Source: Massospora cicadina
Taxonomy: Eukaryota; Entomophthoromycota; Entomophthoromycetes; Entomophthorales; Entomophthoraceae
Assembly: GCA_022478985.1 (NCBI GenBank)
Contig: JAKSZP010000124.1
Location: 123,529-187,528, forward strand
Reading direction: 5' to 3'
Length of the DNA: 64,000 nt
The notes under the pieces were generated by a model, which did not search any database, had not been told where the DNA came from, and was given only the letters and a program-made list of their open reading frames with translations. Positions 22,211-33,157 of this stretch are shown here, one piece after another (positions within the stretch are counted from its first letter, which is position 1; each line of letters begins with the position of its first letter). Both the position numbers and the translations under genes were made by a program.

Positions 22211-22754
22211 TGTTGAAAAATTGGACAGTATTGTTAGGATCTGCCATGTTGTTCATACAGGTCAAACCCACTGAGCAACAGACAGATGATGTGGGGATCG
22301 GTTGTCCTTTGGACACACTTGAAAATATACTTAATAATTAGGAACAATTGCCCCAATCAAATCTTTATCTATTTTAATAAATACAGCGATCCTTTGTTGT
22401 CCTATTTTCTCTTCTACTATTAACCACCCCCTTTGTTCAATCGCCCATCTCGCTTATATACAGTGGCTTCAGGTGATACTGCTCTCATGGCTTAGGCTAT
22501 TCTATTCCACCGATTCTCATGAATTCAGCTTGTTATTCTCTAATCCTCTGTCACCCTAATTGTAGGTGATTTACTTCATATTTGTCAAATGTCAACATCG
22601 CCTTATCGCCTTATATAGAGGCGATTTAATAAAAACCCATTATATCCCAATATTGCCTCATCTTGAGGCACTCAAATAAATAACTGATATCATTTTAGCA
22701 GATTCCGCCCTAGCTGTCTCACGGTTATCATCCAGTCATATTGGAATTGCAACA
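22211..22754 (-). repeat. 5' LTR of element E
   Basis: Partner of 14457-15000, both 544 bp. Confidence 0.92.
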
Positions 22755-22759
22755 ACCCC

Positions 22760-23640
22760 ATTAAAGATTCTCGCAAAACTACCATCATTAGTCTGGACTA
22801 GGTTTTGATGAGAAGACTGAATTCATCCAGCAAACTGAAACCGTGGAACTGGAGGACCTCATCTGCAGAGGTCATATGCAGATATGCCACCACCTGTTGT
22901 CTCCAAATCCTCAGCGGTCCTTTTTGTAGATCGCTAGTAACGCTATGATTTCCCCATGCCAAGGTAAAAATATTCCTGGGGCCACATGGTGCTAAAAGAG
23001 AAATTGCTGAATAGGGCCAAGAAGCTCACCATAAAGTTTGGTTGTTGTTTCAATCTCTATCTCTGTGCCCATTATAATTTGTGGCCAGAGGGGATTGATA
23101 TCGCAGCAGCAGTTCAAATGGTAGCCCTCACTCATATATCTGTTGGGGGAGAACAATGGTTTTGTTTTTAATCGCTGATAGTGGACAGGGACTACTCTAT
23201 CACTGTATGTGATATTAACTTGTACCCTCCTCTTTAGTCCTGGGGCACGCCATTAGAAGTAAAATAAACAGGATCCGCTGGATCAAGATTTTGAAGTTCT
23301 CCTCAGCCATATTGACAACTGCACTGAAGTGGCGCATGAAGGCTGCACAGTCAGCATATCATAGTTACAATTAGGCAACACAATCACCGGTGCTGAAATA
23401 GAAATTGACCCAAACCACAAAGGCAGCGCACTGTAAGTTCCTTCTGAGACAGTGCAGGCCGTACAGGCGATACCATATACCATCCAATGCTCCACGTCAG
23501 GTTTCAGCGGTAACTTTGCTACTAAACTTTTTGTATAAAAAACTTGAGCAGCAGTGTCTATGATTACGCAAACCCTGTTACCTGCAATAAAAATGTCCTA
23601 TATGTACATTCACAATAAACATAATTTTGGTTGTTTTATA
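22760..23640 (-). pseudogene. Aspartic protease of element G
   Basis: Read leftward from about 23590: R-V-C-V-I-I-D-T-A-A, a D-T-A form of the active site (Gly changed to Ala), then V-E-H-W-M-V-Y-G-I-A and T-V-S-E-G-T-Y-S-A-L-P-L in the open frame 23495-23283. The linker to RT runs to 22760, where element E cuts in. Joining 22760 to 14456 restores similarity with E near 17630. Confidence 0.75.
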
Positions 23641-23649
23641 TGTGAACAT

Positions 23650-24849
23650 CCAGGAAATTTCTATTTTTTGGGAACTGCACAATACCTACCCCGACCTTGG
23701 GGTACTCCTAAATAATTACATCTACTTGGATTGCGAAGTTAACCCCTTTCAGCGATGGTGCATCTTCAAAAGTCAAGGTTTGTCAGAAGTAGCTTGCTCT
23801 AAGATTTGACATGCGTAAGGCATTGATGTTCCCTGGCAACCCTCCTCCATGGCATCCCTTTAGCTTGAGTGCAAGTCAACTTGTGCACGTTGACAGCCAA
23901 TTGCTGATATAATAGTATGTCATCATATTAAAGATCCTTTGCAGGAAGCAACATTCCTAATTCAATTTGGACTAAGGTAGTTAGCCCAGAAGAAGCAGAG
24001 TCCCATCTCTACACCGCTTGGTCTTTTCCCTGCTTGTATTGGTCTGACTAAATGACATTAACTTGCCGTTTAGTAGGGAAGTGGATCACATTATGGCCAA
24101 AATGACCGCAAGCATAGAAGGTTACTCCAAAGGGGTCTTGCCCTGAGTATCATCAGAAGGTCCAGGCTGAGGATTGGCCACAGGATTGTATTTGGACGAG
24201 GCTGAGGCAAAAATTTTAGGAAGTCTGGTGGTTGTTCATCAGAGTTGAGGAAGGCTGGTTCACGCCGATTGTTGAGGGAGCCCCACTGTGGCCATTTCAG
24301 GCTTCTGGTCATGGTTAAGAGGACTGAACGTTACTGCTAGTTTATGCAGATAATTGACAAATAAGCAAGGGAACATCCTCTCGCAGCATGAGCGCCATAG
24401 CGTTGAATTAATCAGGGTGGGGCTTTACCGCCAAGGTACTTGCAATTCCAACGTTGGCCTTGATAGTTTTCCTGCTCCCACCAAGATTTGCGCCTCCTAG
24501 GTAAGCTGATCAGCATACACCGTCAGAGTCTCTGTCCTCTGGAACTCCATTGTTAAAAATTTGGCCCTCCATTGGGACATTTTTTCTATGCTCCAAAACA
24601 ATCTTAACATGGTATCCTTAACTTCTTGGTAGGTGACAGATCTATCTCTCAGATACAGGTAGCTTGGTCAGCACTTTCAACGCCTAGAGTGAAGATCATC
24701 AGCTTAGCCTTAAGATGGTCTGACGCTCCTTTAACTGCAAAATCAAACTATTTGAAGAAGCCATGGATATTTCCGTCCTAATTGAACGGAGGCAACTTAT
24801 CAATGCATATGTCCTCATCACGCTTGAAGCTACAAGATCTGTGAGCAAA
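23650..24849 (-). pseudogene. gag of element G, C-terminal part
   Basis: Capsid at about 24830-24500: K-L-P-P-F-N, G-F-F-K, V-K-G-A-S-D and S-A-D-Q-A-T match A and E. Near 24120-24080 a decayed knuckle reads Y-A-C-G-H-F-G-H-N with the first and last Cys of C-x2-C-x4-H-x4-C lost. The N-terminal part lies beyond element B at 31353-31935. Confidence 0.7.
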
Positions 24850-24854
24850 CTGGG

Positions 24855-25265
24855 TGCGGGATACAAGATAAAACAAATTCAGATTACTCACTTTTGAATT
24901 GAGCTGCAGTGAATCAACTCTCGAGCCTATTTAAATAGGGATGACTTCAGGAGGCTCATCCCCACTTCCTGAGTCACGTGGGGCAGAGTTTCCACCAATC
25001 TAGTCATGGGGGCGGCGAAATACAATGAGGGTTCCAAACAGGAGGTCAATCTGGAAGACCATGAAAGATCCTGAACAGATGGGGCCATGAAGATCCTTTG
25101 GGCACCATGTCCCTATACGCCCTTTAAATATTGACACATTTTAATCTAATAAGATATTCGGTACTTTATCCATTCTTCTGTTTCCTTTTCGACCCTTTTT
25201 GCGAATTTTTAGCTTTGAGCCACCTTTGGACCTTGGCAACAGTCTAATGAACCGTAATGCCAACA
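24855..25265 (+). repeat. 5' LTR of element B
   Basis: Matches 30939-31347, e.g. 'gatgacttcaggaggctcat'. Ends GCCAACA. The start is decayed (TGCGGGAT against TGTCAGGAT in the partner). Confidence 0.87.
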
Positions 25266-25269
25266 ATTG

Positions 25270-25288
25270 TAGTGCTCACTACAGGGGG
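25270..25288 (+). other. Primer-binding site of element B
   Basis: TAGTGCTCACTACAGGGGG; one base different from the G and E site (TGG to TAG, a G-to-A change). The frame GTG CTC ACT ACA GGG continues into gag. Confidence 0.75.
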
Positions 25289-27260
25289 TTCTGAGCTGTC
25301 CTAAGTTAAAACGTCTATCACAAACAATATGAAATAATAGCAGCCCTGAAAATCAATCTGCTGGTCTTTCAAGAAGCATTGCTCAATGAGTTAGTCCTCA
25401 CAATATGCAGTACCACTCTTGCAGCCTGATAGTCTAGAATTCTGGGTTACATTCCAGTTCTCCCAGCCCTCTATTGATGAAAGTCAGTACCAACTTCAGT
25501 ACAAGAGCTTTAATGATGTTGTCTAACAATTAATATATGGCATCTACTCAATGGGTGCTCGCTCCAGCTGCTCTTGTGCCTCTTCTGTTCCCTCTACCAT
25601 GTGGGACCTCTATGCCTTGTTCCAGATGCTGGCAGGAGAACTTGCCCTGGGTTCTAAATTCTACCTTTGCAACTTTGTCACCATGCTATTCATCACCTAC
25701 TCCAACTATTTAAGTTGCACCATCAAGAAGTCTCCCAACAACTGAGGCTCACCCAAGCCTTACACTCTCACATCGTTGATTTTTAAAATTCAGCCTCCTC
25801 CTTTGTCCTTGACAACTGCGAGGCCATTATTGGTAACTGATAGTTGATCAATGAGGTACGAGATCAAATCATGGTGTTATATAACGAGATCCCTGACTTT
25901 TTTGAGGACTAGCTGCGTCAGAACGTCCAACTTCTTGAGGCAACTTGGGATCAGTGCCTCCTCCAAGTCAAGGATCTGGTATGGGCCCTGCAACAACACT
26001 ATTAGGAGATGGCCTCTCATGACTACACCTTTAGGAGTGAAGGTCCTGAAGGGCCTAGGGGGCCCGAAGACCCCAAAGGGCGTGAGGGACCTGAAGGACC
26101 AGAGGGCCCCAGGTCCCTCAGCACCCACCCCTGATGGCCCTGAAGACCCATGGAGGAAGGATTTGATAACAGCCTTGGCTGTCCTACACAATCAAACTTG
26201 GAATGTATCTCAGGGATGCAAACTCTGAGTTGATGGAGTCCCCCTCAACACTAGGGTCTCCATTGAGGCACTGTCAGACGAAATGGACAACTTCAGTGCC
26301 TTTACTAAGCTTACAGATACATGTATCTCTCAGCTTATACAAACTTGTCAAGGGTTTGAAACCCATATGACCATCCTCAAGAGCCAGCTTCACCTTCAAG
26401 GCGCTGACATTCAATCCCTAAAAAGCAGGTTGCAAATAAGTATTCCGTCTCCTCTCTCAACCACATTTGGGATGATATTCAAGAGGACCCTAAGGACCTA
26501 CGGCGAAGGCTAGACCAGAAGGCCCCCCGCAACTATGTGGAGACTGAGATCTTGGAGCCAGCGCCCATCCCTGGTGTTATAACCCTCTCCACTCCTCGTG
26601 TAACTTACTTTAAACCTAGTTCTAAAGAAAGGTTCACCCCTGGCTGGGAAAGCATTGCCTCCTTCCTGTACACATATGAGAGTTCCATGGAGGAGGCCAC
26701 CAACCGGCAGAATGTAAATCTTGTCCACTCTTGCCTAGATAGCACTTCCCAAGAGATCATAATCCCACATTTGAAGGAGTGCAACACCTGGGAACAGGTC
26801 CATACAGCCTTAATCCAAGATTTCGGCAGCAATCAAACCCTGGCCAACCAAAAACAGGCATTCATGGGTATCTGACTGAATAAAGGAGAAAGCCCTATGG
26901 AGTTTGCCAGCCGTTTTATGCCCAAGCATAACCCTTAGTCACTACAAATCGTATCACCCTAGATGATGCTATTACCGCTGTCATTTCTGCATTGGGATCC
27001 TACCCTGAGGTTCAAATGCATATGATTGGGCCGAAGAATGGGTTTACCTGTATCCAGGAAATCAAGGAAGCACTTAACGAGATCTCTGCATTGACTCTAC
27101 ACTTTTAGGCTACATCTACAGGCCCCTCTAACCATCCTAGAGTCTATGTGGTCAAAAACCAGAAGAATCCTTGACCTCAATGCAAATACTGTAACGGTTT
27201 CAGACACTATGCCAAAACCTGCTGGAATCAACTTGCTTAGGAGGAGAGAAAAAGGCCTTC
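25272..27260 (+). pseudogene. gag of element B
   Basis: The frame starts in the primer site (V-L-T-T-G-G). A segment with M-W-D-L-Y-A-L-F (25595-25620) matches C at 39784. A collagen-like run of G-P-E/G-P-R triplets follows at 26034-26112. The capsid domain (26537-26875, continuing to about 27110) has F-T-P-G-W-E-S-I-A-S-F-L-Y, L-K-E-C-N-T-W-E-Q-V and L-A-N-Q-K-Q-A-F. At about 27182-27225 an intact knuckle C-K-Y-C-N-G-F-R-H-Y-A-K-T-C (C-x2-C-x4-H-x4-C) is present. Stops divide the frame. Confidence 0.82.
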
Positions 27261-27422
27261 AGCACTAAGGATGAGGCGCTCCATGCTGACATCCTTACCT
27301 AGGCTCAAGGATCCTCCATAAGCTTAAACAAACTTGGAGCTGTCATACCTGGAAAATAAGTCTCGTTATTCAATGATAATAAAGAAATTGATACTGCTTA
27401 CTCTTCTTCCAATAACTTTCCC

Positions 27423-27740
27423 ATGTTCCTCATGCTACCACCCCAGTTTGGAAGTCTGGTTACCCATTTCATAGTTCGAGTTCATAAAATTCCTATCCTT
27501 GCCATAGTTGACAGTGGCTCCCCTGTGAACATCATATCATCCAAGTTAATGAAGTGCGTCAAGATCGCTCTGGATTTGCCACACTATAAGGAGTATGACA
27601 TGGCTGGCTCAAAATGCACCCAATCTATAGGGGCTTATTCCTCTCTGCTGGTAAGGTTTGAAAAGATTTCTGTAAAGACCCCTGCTGTCATGCTAGATAA
27701 CCCTAGCTATGACCTGCTCTTTAGGACTCAGTTCCTTTGA
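27423..27740 (+). pseudogene. Aspartic protease of element B
   Basis: A 105-codon open frame with the retroviral active site A-I-V-D-S-G-S-P-V-N-I-I (about 27504-27540) intact, followed by the family-2 flap region M-A-G-S-K-C-T-Q-S-I-G-A and N-P-S-Y-D-L-L-F near the end. The domain is the only well-preserved part of B; flanking gag and RT are full of stops, so activity is not expected. Element C has the same domain at 37990-37670. Confidence 0.82.
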
Positions 27741-28399
27741 GACTATTCAGTAGTACTCCATTATGATGTCAGCTTTCTATCCCTACTAGGTCATTGGATT
27801 TCTCTGATCTTCAAAACCTCTTGTGATTCTAAATAAGAGGTCAAAGGCTGAGCCTGTTTACTGGAGAGTGAAGGCCGAATCAATTGGCTCAAATATCACA
27901 TTAGGGGCTCCTGAGTTCAATTGCCCCCTACTGCTGTTGATGGGCAAGAGAGCATGCCGATATACTTACACTAGGGCGACTATAATACCTTTAAAGTTCC
28001 AAGTCATTACTGACACCTGGTTCCATTCTAACATCCCCTCGGTTATACCTACTGGAAATCTGAGGCCCAGACAACCCATCCACAAAAGAGGTGCTAACCT
28101 TCCCGAAAATCCTAGATCCAGCTTATACCAGATTTATATCAGTGTTGTTGGCCAACCTTACTGACAAGCCCAAAACAGTACGCCCAACCAGTCCCGCCGC
28201 CTATTTCTTCCTTCTACCAGTGGAGGCTATTGCTGATGTCCAAAATTTTGGGACTTAAGGGATTTAAGCTTGGAGATGCCTCCATCAGTCACCCTGGTCA
28301 ACACCAGTATTGGAAGGGACTTCTTGGATGACCAACAACATAAGGTTAAAGTGTTGTTGGAGGGTTATTTGGGCCTATCTTTGGCCTTGACATGACTTT

Positions 28400-29270
28400 A
28401 TAAAAAACAAGGGAGCCCTACATCATGTGGAAACTGGAGACGTTAACCCCTTCCAGTCTTAACCTTACCAAAAAAACAAGGTTGAAGAGGCTAAAGTGAC
28501 GGTGGAACTCAAACAACTACTAGACGCCAGACTCCTATTACCATCACGCAGCCCTTGGGTTTCTCCTCTTCTACTGGTCCATACAAAGGACTGCAGCCAC
28601 TAGGTGATGTTGTACTACCAGTGACTCAACGCTATCATGAAGAAGGACAGTTATCCTCTGCCCCAAATTGATGATTGTTTCTATATGCTTGCCAGATATC
28701 AGTACTTTTCTGCCATGGACCTTGCCAGTGGATATTGAAAAGTTGAGTTCGCCCCTAAAGGTCTTGCCAAGTGCGCTCTCATAGCCAACAAAGGACTATT
28801 CGAGCCCATAAGGATGCCCCAGGACCTTTGTAAGCCCCAACCACTTTCTAACGTGCCATGGATGGGATCTTGGGGACTTAAAGCTTTCATGTGTCCTCGT
28901 CTACCTAGATGGCATTACTGTTTTCTCATAAACACCTATTGGAAACATCTAGCATCTCAGAGAAGTCTTCAATCTTCTCCAAAAGGTTTCTATAAAGCTT
29001 AAAGCTTTGTAGTTCTCTTCCAATAAGAACTGGAGTTTCTGGGACACAAAGTTTCTAAGGATGGCATCCAGCCTATACTAGATAAAGTTGACGCCATAGA
29101 GAGAATGTCACGCCCTCAAAGCTTAAGGGATATCCAGAATTTTTAGGCATGGTGGGCTATTGACGTCAGCTTATCCCCCAGTTTGCTGACCTAGTGATCC
29201 ACTATTCTACCTCCTGCAGAATAATGTGCCATTTGAATGGCGGCCTGAACAATAACAGCCTTTAATGCCT
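28400..29270 (+). pseudogene. Reverse transcriptase of element B
   Basis: RT blocks in order: S-P-W-V-S-P-L-L-L-V (28550-28580), D-S-Y-P-L-P-Q-I-D-D (28645-28675), Y-F-S-A-M-D-L-A-S-G-Y (28702-28735), R-M-P-Q-D-L (28812), R-A-M-D-G-I-L-G (28853-28880). The Y-L-D-D box reads Y-L-D-G in the frame near 28905. L-E-F-L-G-H-K-V-S follows near 29030. Stops and frame shifts throughout. Confidence 0.82.
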
Positions 29271-29880
29271 TAAATATTGCTCTATTTACTAATCCCATTA
29301 TAGTCCATCCGCGTTTCAAACAACCCTTATTGTTGTTTACAGATGCAAGTGATGTTGCTGTCGGCACTATCCTAGCCCAACATGATGAAAATCAAGCTGA
29401 CCATCATTTGGCCTATTTTAGTAAGATAATGTCTAAAGCTTAACGGAATGCAGAGTTACCAAGAGGGAGTGCATGGCTGTCTTGCTAGCCATCAAACCTT
29501 TTTGGGCTTATCTCTACAGTAATCACTTTATCATTGTTAGAGACCACTCCTTGCTTCGGTGGCTCCAGCAAATGAAGGATGCAGATGGCTGATTAGCCAG
29601 GTGGGCCTTACACTGCAGAGCTATGATTTCACCATTGTCCATTGTGCAGGCGCAATTCACCAAAACGCCAACAACCTCTCCAGGATGCTGATGCTAGCAG
29701 CTTTGACCCCTGAGGAGGACCAGATGTACAATCTAATAGGTCAACCTGAGCAATGAGAGTCAGAAACTCCCGAGGTCCAAGCTGAACTCCAAAGGATGGC
29801 TCACGACACTCAAATTAAAGATGGGCTGCTCTACAAGAAGGTCAATAAGGAGTGGCTCCCTTACGTCCGCCCCTCTTCCT
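29270..29880 (+). pseudogene. RNase H of element B
   Basis: L-F-T-D-A-S-D-V-A-V-G-T (29333-29370) is the first acidic box, C-M-A-V-L-L-A-I-K (29470-29500) replaces the E-C-L-A-V box, R-D-H-S-L-L-R-W-L-Q-Q (29540-29575) and N-A-N-N-L-S-R-M (29660-29690) end the domain. Aligns with the nearly open copy in C at 36128-35520. Confidence 0.8.
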
Positions 29881-30935
29881 GAACTGATGTTATTCTAGAG
29901 GGCCATTCTACTGTGGGACACGGGCCAGTTAAGAAGACTCACAAATGGCTAAAGTCATGATGTTAAGAGGACCAAATGGTGGAAATTATCAAAGAGGTCT
30001 TGGAGGCATGTATTACTTGCCAATCCCAAGACTGAGCTAATTTTCATTTTCAACACTTGGTCATTGCCCTGACAGGGCCCTTCGATGTCATTAGCATTGA
30101 TATGGTGGCCCTCTTCCCACGCGGTTGCATAGCAATATTTATATTATCCTAGCTGTGGACCACTTAACCAAGTGGGTTGAAGCGATTTTGGTCCCAGCTG
30201 CCAATTCCAAAGCCACAGCTCTCTTCCTTGTTTAATATGTTTTCACCCAGCATGGGTGCCCCCAAACCTTAATTTTGGATAACGGTTGAATTTCACTTCA
30301 TAGGTAGTACAATAACTTACCTCACTAACTGGCACTATCCAGAGTTTTGCTGCCCCTTACCACCCATCAACTAATGGGGTGTTAGAACGTGCTGATGAAA
30401 ATTTTATCTCCATTTTACAAACGATGGCTGCCTCAGATCCTGCTTGTTAGAGTCACTACCTACCCAGCGCTTTCTTTTCTACATGATAAGCTACCACTGA
30501 GTCATCAAGATGTCCCCATCTGACGCCCTATATGGATGTACACCTTGGCTAAACGTAGCAATTAGCCATTTCTAGAGACCTCCACACCTGAGAACTCTTA
30601 ATTAACTAAGAGGGCCTTAGCCAATGAAATTGTACGTCTTCAAGCCCTATCCACACAAGGCATTGCCACCACTATAGGAGGAGAGACATCCTAAATCAAC
30701 TCTCAGCCAGCCCTCCTTACCTATTTTCCAATTAGGTGACCTTGTTCTCCTCTATCACCATCAACCTGGAGGCTGACAGAATAAGCTAGATATTCTTTGG
30801 TCTGGACCTTATAAGGTCATTCATAAGGTGAAGTCAGAATACTCCATTGCTGATGTCAACCAGGGGACTATGGTTAATAGGGTGCATGGCTGGTTCCTTC
30901 AGCCCTATACCCCCTCTGACAGGATCTTGAGGGGG
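29880..30935 (+). pseudogene. Integrase of element B
   Basis: G-H-S-T-V-G-H-G-P-V-K-K (29900-29940), D-M-V-A-L-F (30098), L-A-V-D-H-L-T-K-W-V-E-A (30150-30185), L-I-L-D-N-G near 30270-30285, S-P-Y-H-P-S-T-N-G near 30355 in a shifted frame, and the C-terminal K-L-D-I-L-W-S-G-P-Y-K-V-I (30785-30825). No chromodomain is present; the frame ends about 30 bases before the polypurine tract at 30927-30938. Confidence 0.8.
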
Positions 30936-30938
30936 TGT

Positions 30939-31347
30939 TGTCAGGATTTGAGATGAAAAACAAATCAAATTCCCCACTTCCAAATTGAGCCACAGTGAAT
31001 CAACTCTTGAGCCTATTCTAATGGAGATGACTTCAGGAGGCTCATCCCCACTTCCTGAGTCACGTGGGGCAGAGTTTCCACCAATCAGTAATGGTGGTGA
31101 CAAATACAATGAGGGCGCCAAACAGGAGGTCAATCAGGAAGGCCATGAAAGATCCTGAACGGATGGGGCACTAAGATCCTTGAGGCACAGTGTCACTATG
31201 CACCCTATAAATATTGACAATTTTAATTTGATTAAATATCTGGTATTCTATCCATTCTTATATTTCCTTTTTGACCCTTTTTGCAAATTTTCATCTTCAA
31301 GCCACCTTTGGACCTCGGCAACAGTCTAAAGAACTGTAATGCTGAAA
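30939..31347 (+). repeat. 3' LTR of element B
   Basis: Starts TGTCAGGATT after the tract TTGAGGGGGTGT. Partner of 24855-25265. Confidence 0.9.
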
Positions 31348-31352
31348 TTGGG

Positions 31353-31935
31353 CATGTCTCAGGAGGCATAATTTGTTTCTTGGTGAGGGGAGGTCATAGT
31401 AGGAATGTCAGATCTTAGTTTGTCTGCGGGGTGGAAACGTCATGGCCCTCTTCCATCAGCAACACAGCAAAAATAGTAGAAACTTATTTTATAAGACGTA
31501 ATTAGCCTCTTAGATTTTGCTAGATGTGAACTGACTCTTACTACTGGCGTGAAGCCACTGTCCTTCATCATCATCCCCTGTTTGCTTGACAGATTCTCTG
31601 CAGGGACTTTTGGAATATGAGGTAGCCTGTAATTGCTTCTCCATGCGGTGTAGCTGCTCAACAGTTTTATAGAGGCAGTTTGATAATTTTCTATTCCGCT
31701 GATCAAGAACACGCAGTTGATTGAACGCTTCTTTAAACTAATCTATCGCCAGTTTACGCTCATGAATGAGCTCATCTTGGGTTCAGAATAATGTGTTCAA
31801 AGCAAGCTTGATGTCAGCATACTGCACTGACTCAGTAGAGTGGAACGGTTTCCCGTCAGTGCTAAAAGGTCGTGCTATGGTTTGGATAACTTGGCTTCTT
31901 GGTTGGATCAACGTTCCCCCTGTAGTGAGCACCAT
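31353..31935 (-). pseudogene. gag of element G, N-terminal part starting at the primer site
   Basis: ATG at 31935-31933 is the first triplet after the LTR and runs M-V-L-T-T-G-G in the primer-binding site, then continues as gag. Residues V-Q-Y-A-D-I-K-L-A-L-N-T and D-E-L-I-H-E-R match E (R-Y-E-E-L-K-L-T-L, D-E-L-L-Q-E-R). A coiled-coil-like stretch follows (L-D-Q-R-N-R-K-L-S-N). One internal TGA near 31785 and further stops are present; element B cuts the gene at 31353. Confidence 0.75.
31916..31934 (-). other. Primer-binding site of element G
   Basis: TGGTGCTCACTACAGGGGG starts at the second base of the gag ATG. It is the least altered copy in the window. Confidence 0.85.
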
Positions 31936-32446
31936 TGTTGATCTTCTGATCAATTGGATAGTACCCAGAGGATTGTTGCACAGAGGTTAACCCCATTGCT
32001 ACAACGAGAGTATATATGAGGATTGTCATTCCCCAAACAAACGGGACAAAATATATAAAATGAAGCCAAAGGCTTCAGCACACACTTAATTTATTTTGAA
32101 CTGCAGAGTCTACTATCATTGTTCTTTTAATCTTATAACGTATATTCCACTACGCGTTACCAACTAGAAAAGGCCCCCTTCTCTTCTTTATTTTCCCTTT
32201 TTTCAATCAACTCTCTAGCCACTCTTCAGCCCATCTACGCAGATAATCAGCTTCTTCAATTTCCCCAGTGCTCGTCTCATTAATGGGCGTTTGGCAGAAT
32301 CTCATAATTTTGGCTGAGGTCAAATCTCATAGAAACACATATTAAATCATGGTAAAAATTAAGTGCGCTAAGCTCATTTCTTGCGGATAACTGATGACCT
32401 GCCAATAGTAATTAACCTTATCAGCCAGTCATATAATTTCCTGACA
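31936..32446 (-). repeat. 5' LTR of element G
   Basis: Partner of 10058-10566. Outer end TCCTGACA is followed by the duplication GGCCC. Confidence 0.9.
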
Positions 32447-32451
32447 GGCCC

Positions 32452-32608
32452 AACGACACTGGCCCAAGTTCTGTCCCCTCACAGGTATGGCATAGTTCCA
32501 AGCTTTTATCAAGACTCAATTGCCTCTTGTGAAAACGCTCCCCTCTGTCTGATGCCTATCTTCCTTCCTCTTCTGAGCTGCAACCGCACCAACAGATTCC
32601 ATCTCAGG
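32452..32608 (-). pseudogene. Integrase fragment of element D between G and H
   Basis: Read leftward the fragment gives W-N-Y-A-I-P-V-R-G-Q-N-L-G-Q and then reaches the GGCCC duplication. Joined to 10052 it continues as P-Y-P-I-V-R, the usual C-terminal integrase sequence; joined on the other side to 40878 it continues the integrase from 41000. This 157-bp island proves that D once ran straight through. Confidence 0.75.
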
Positions 32609-32613
32609 AGCCC

Positions 32614-33157
32614 TGTCAGGATTCTCCCTTTATTGGGGAAGCCCTGACTAGGGGTCGTGACCCACCTACAGGCGTATGCCATATTGGGCTCCCCATTAAC
32701 TTATGTAAACCCAATCTTAAATATTAGGGATTGGCCCCAATAATATTATTGACAACTTAATAATAGTAAATTTAACACTGGTGACTAATGCTGAAAATGT
32801 CAATTGAACAATCAGGTTGCAGGGAATTACTGTCTAATGCAGAACCCCAATCAATTAACCCTTTCAGGCGCACCCACATTTTATGCTGAGGTGCTCCCAT
32901 TCCCTTGTAATATTTTGTTATTTATATTTCTCGTTCTTGAATTTGATGCCAAGACTCTCCCCATCTCAAATCCACCCATTCCATATCCATCATGGTTATA
33001 TAAATACCTTGAGGATCATTTCAATAAAGGACCATTTTTCCAATCTCTTTTCTCCTTTTAGCTTAACTAAGGCTTTTAAGGCTAATAACTTGCTGGGGGC
33101 TCTGGGGCCATGATAAAATATGAGCATGAGATGAAGTTACTCCCCCATGGCCCAACA
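32614..33157 (+). repeat. LTR 1 of element H
   Basis: Its first 200 bases match 33831-34040 and the remainder matches 40533-40872. Confidence 0.87.

Larger units (their letters stand above)
14457..22754 (-). mobile_element. Ty3/gypsy element E, inserted in G and carrying F
   Basis: Two 544-bp LTRs (14457-15000 and 22211-22754) with a perfect TSD ACCCC at 14452-14456 and 22755-22759. All gypsy domains are present in order read leftward. Element F interrupts gag. Without F the length is about 6.5 kb. It belongs to the same group as A and G by LTR ends, primer site and protein similarity. Confidence 0.92.
24855..31347 (+). mobile_element. Ty3/gypsy element B, inserted in G gag
   Basis: LTRs 24855-25265 and 30939-31347, TSD CTGGG (24850-24854) and TTGGG (31348-31352), one change. 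Internal order on the plus strand is gag, protease, RT, RNase H, integrase. It is the sister of element C: LTRs, gag and pol align throughout, and total lengths are 6493 and 6487 bp. Many stops make it inactive. Confidence 0.9.
10058..32446 (-). mobile_element. Ty3/gypsy element G, inserted in D and itself split by E and B
   Basis: LTRs at 10058-10566 (3') and 31936-32446 (5') are bounded by a perfect 5-bp TSD GGCCC (10053-10057 and 32447-32451). Internal order read leftward: primer site and gag start 31935, gag to 31353, [element B], gag 24849-23650, protease 23640-22760, [element E], RT 14451-13560, RNase H, integrase to 11880, a ~1.3 kb foreign block, polypurine tract, LTR. After subtracting B, E and the foreign block about 6.3 kb remains, close to the size of E without F (6.5 kb). 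Confidence 0.88.
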
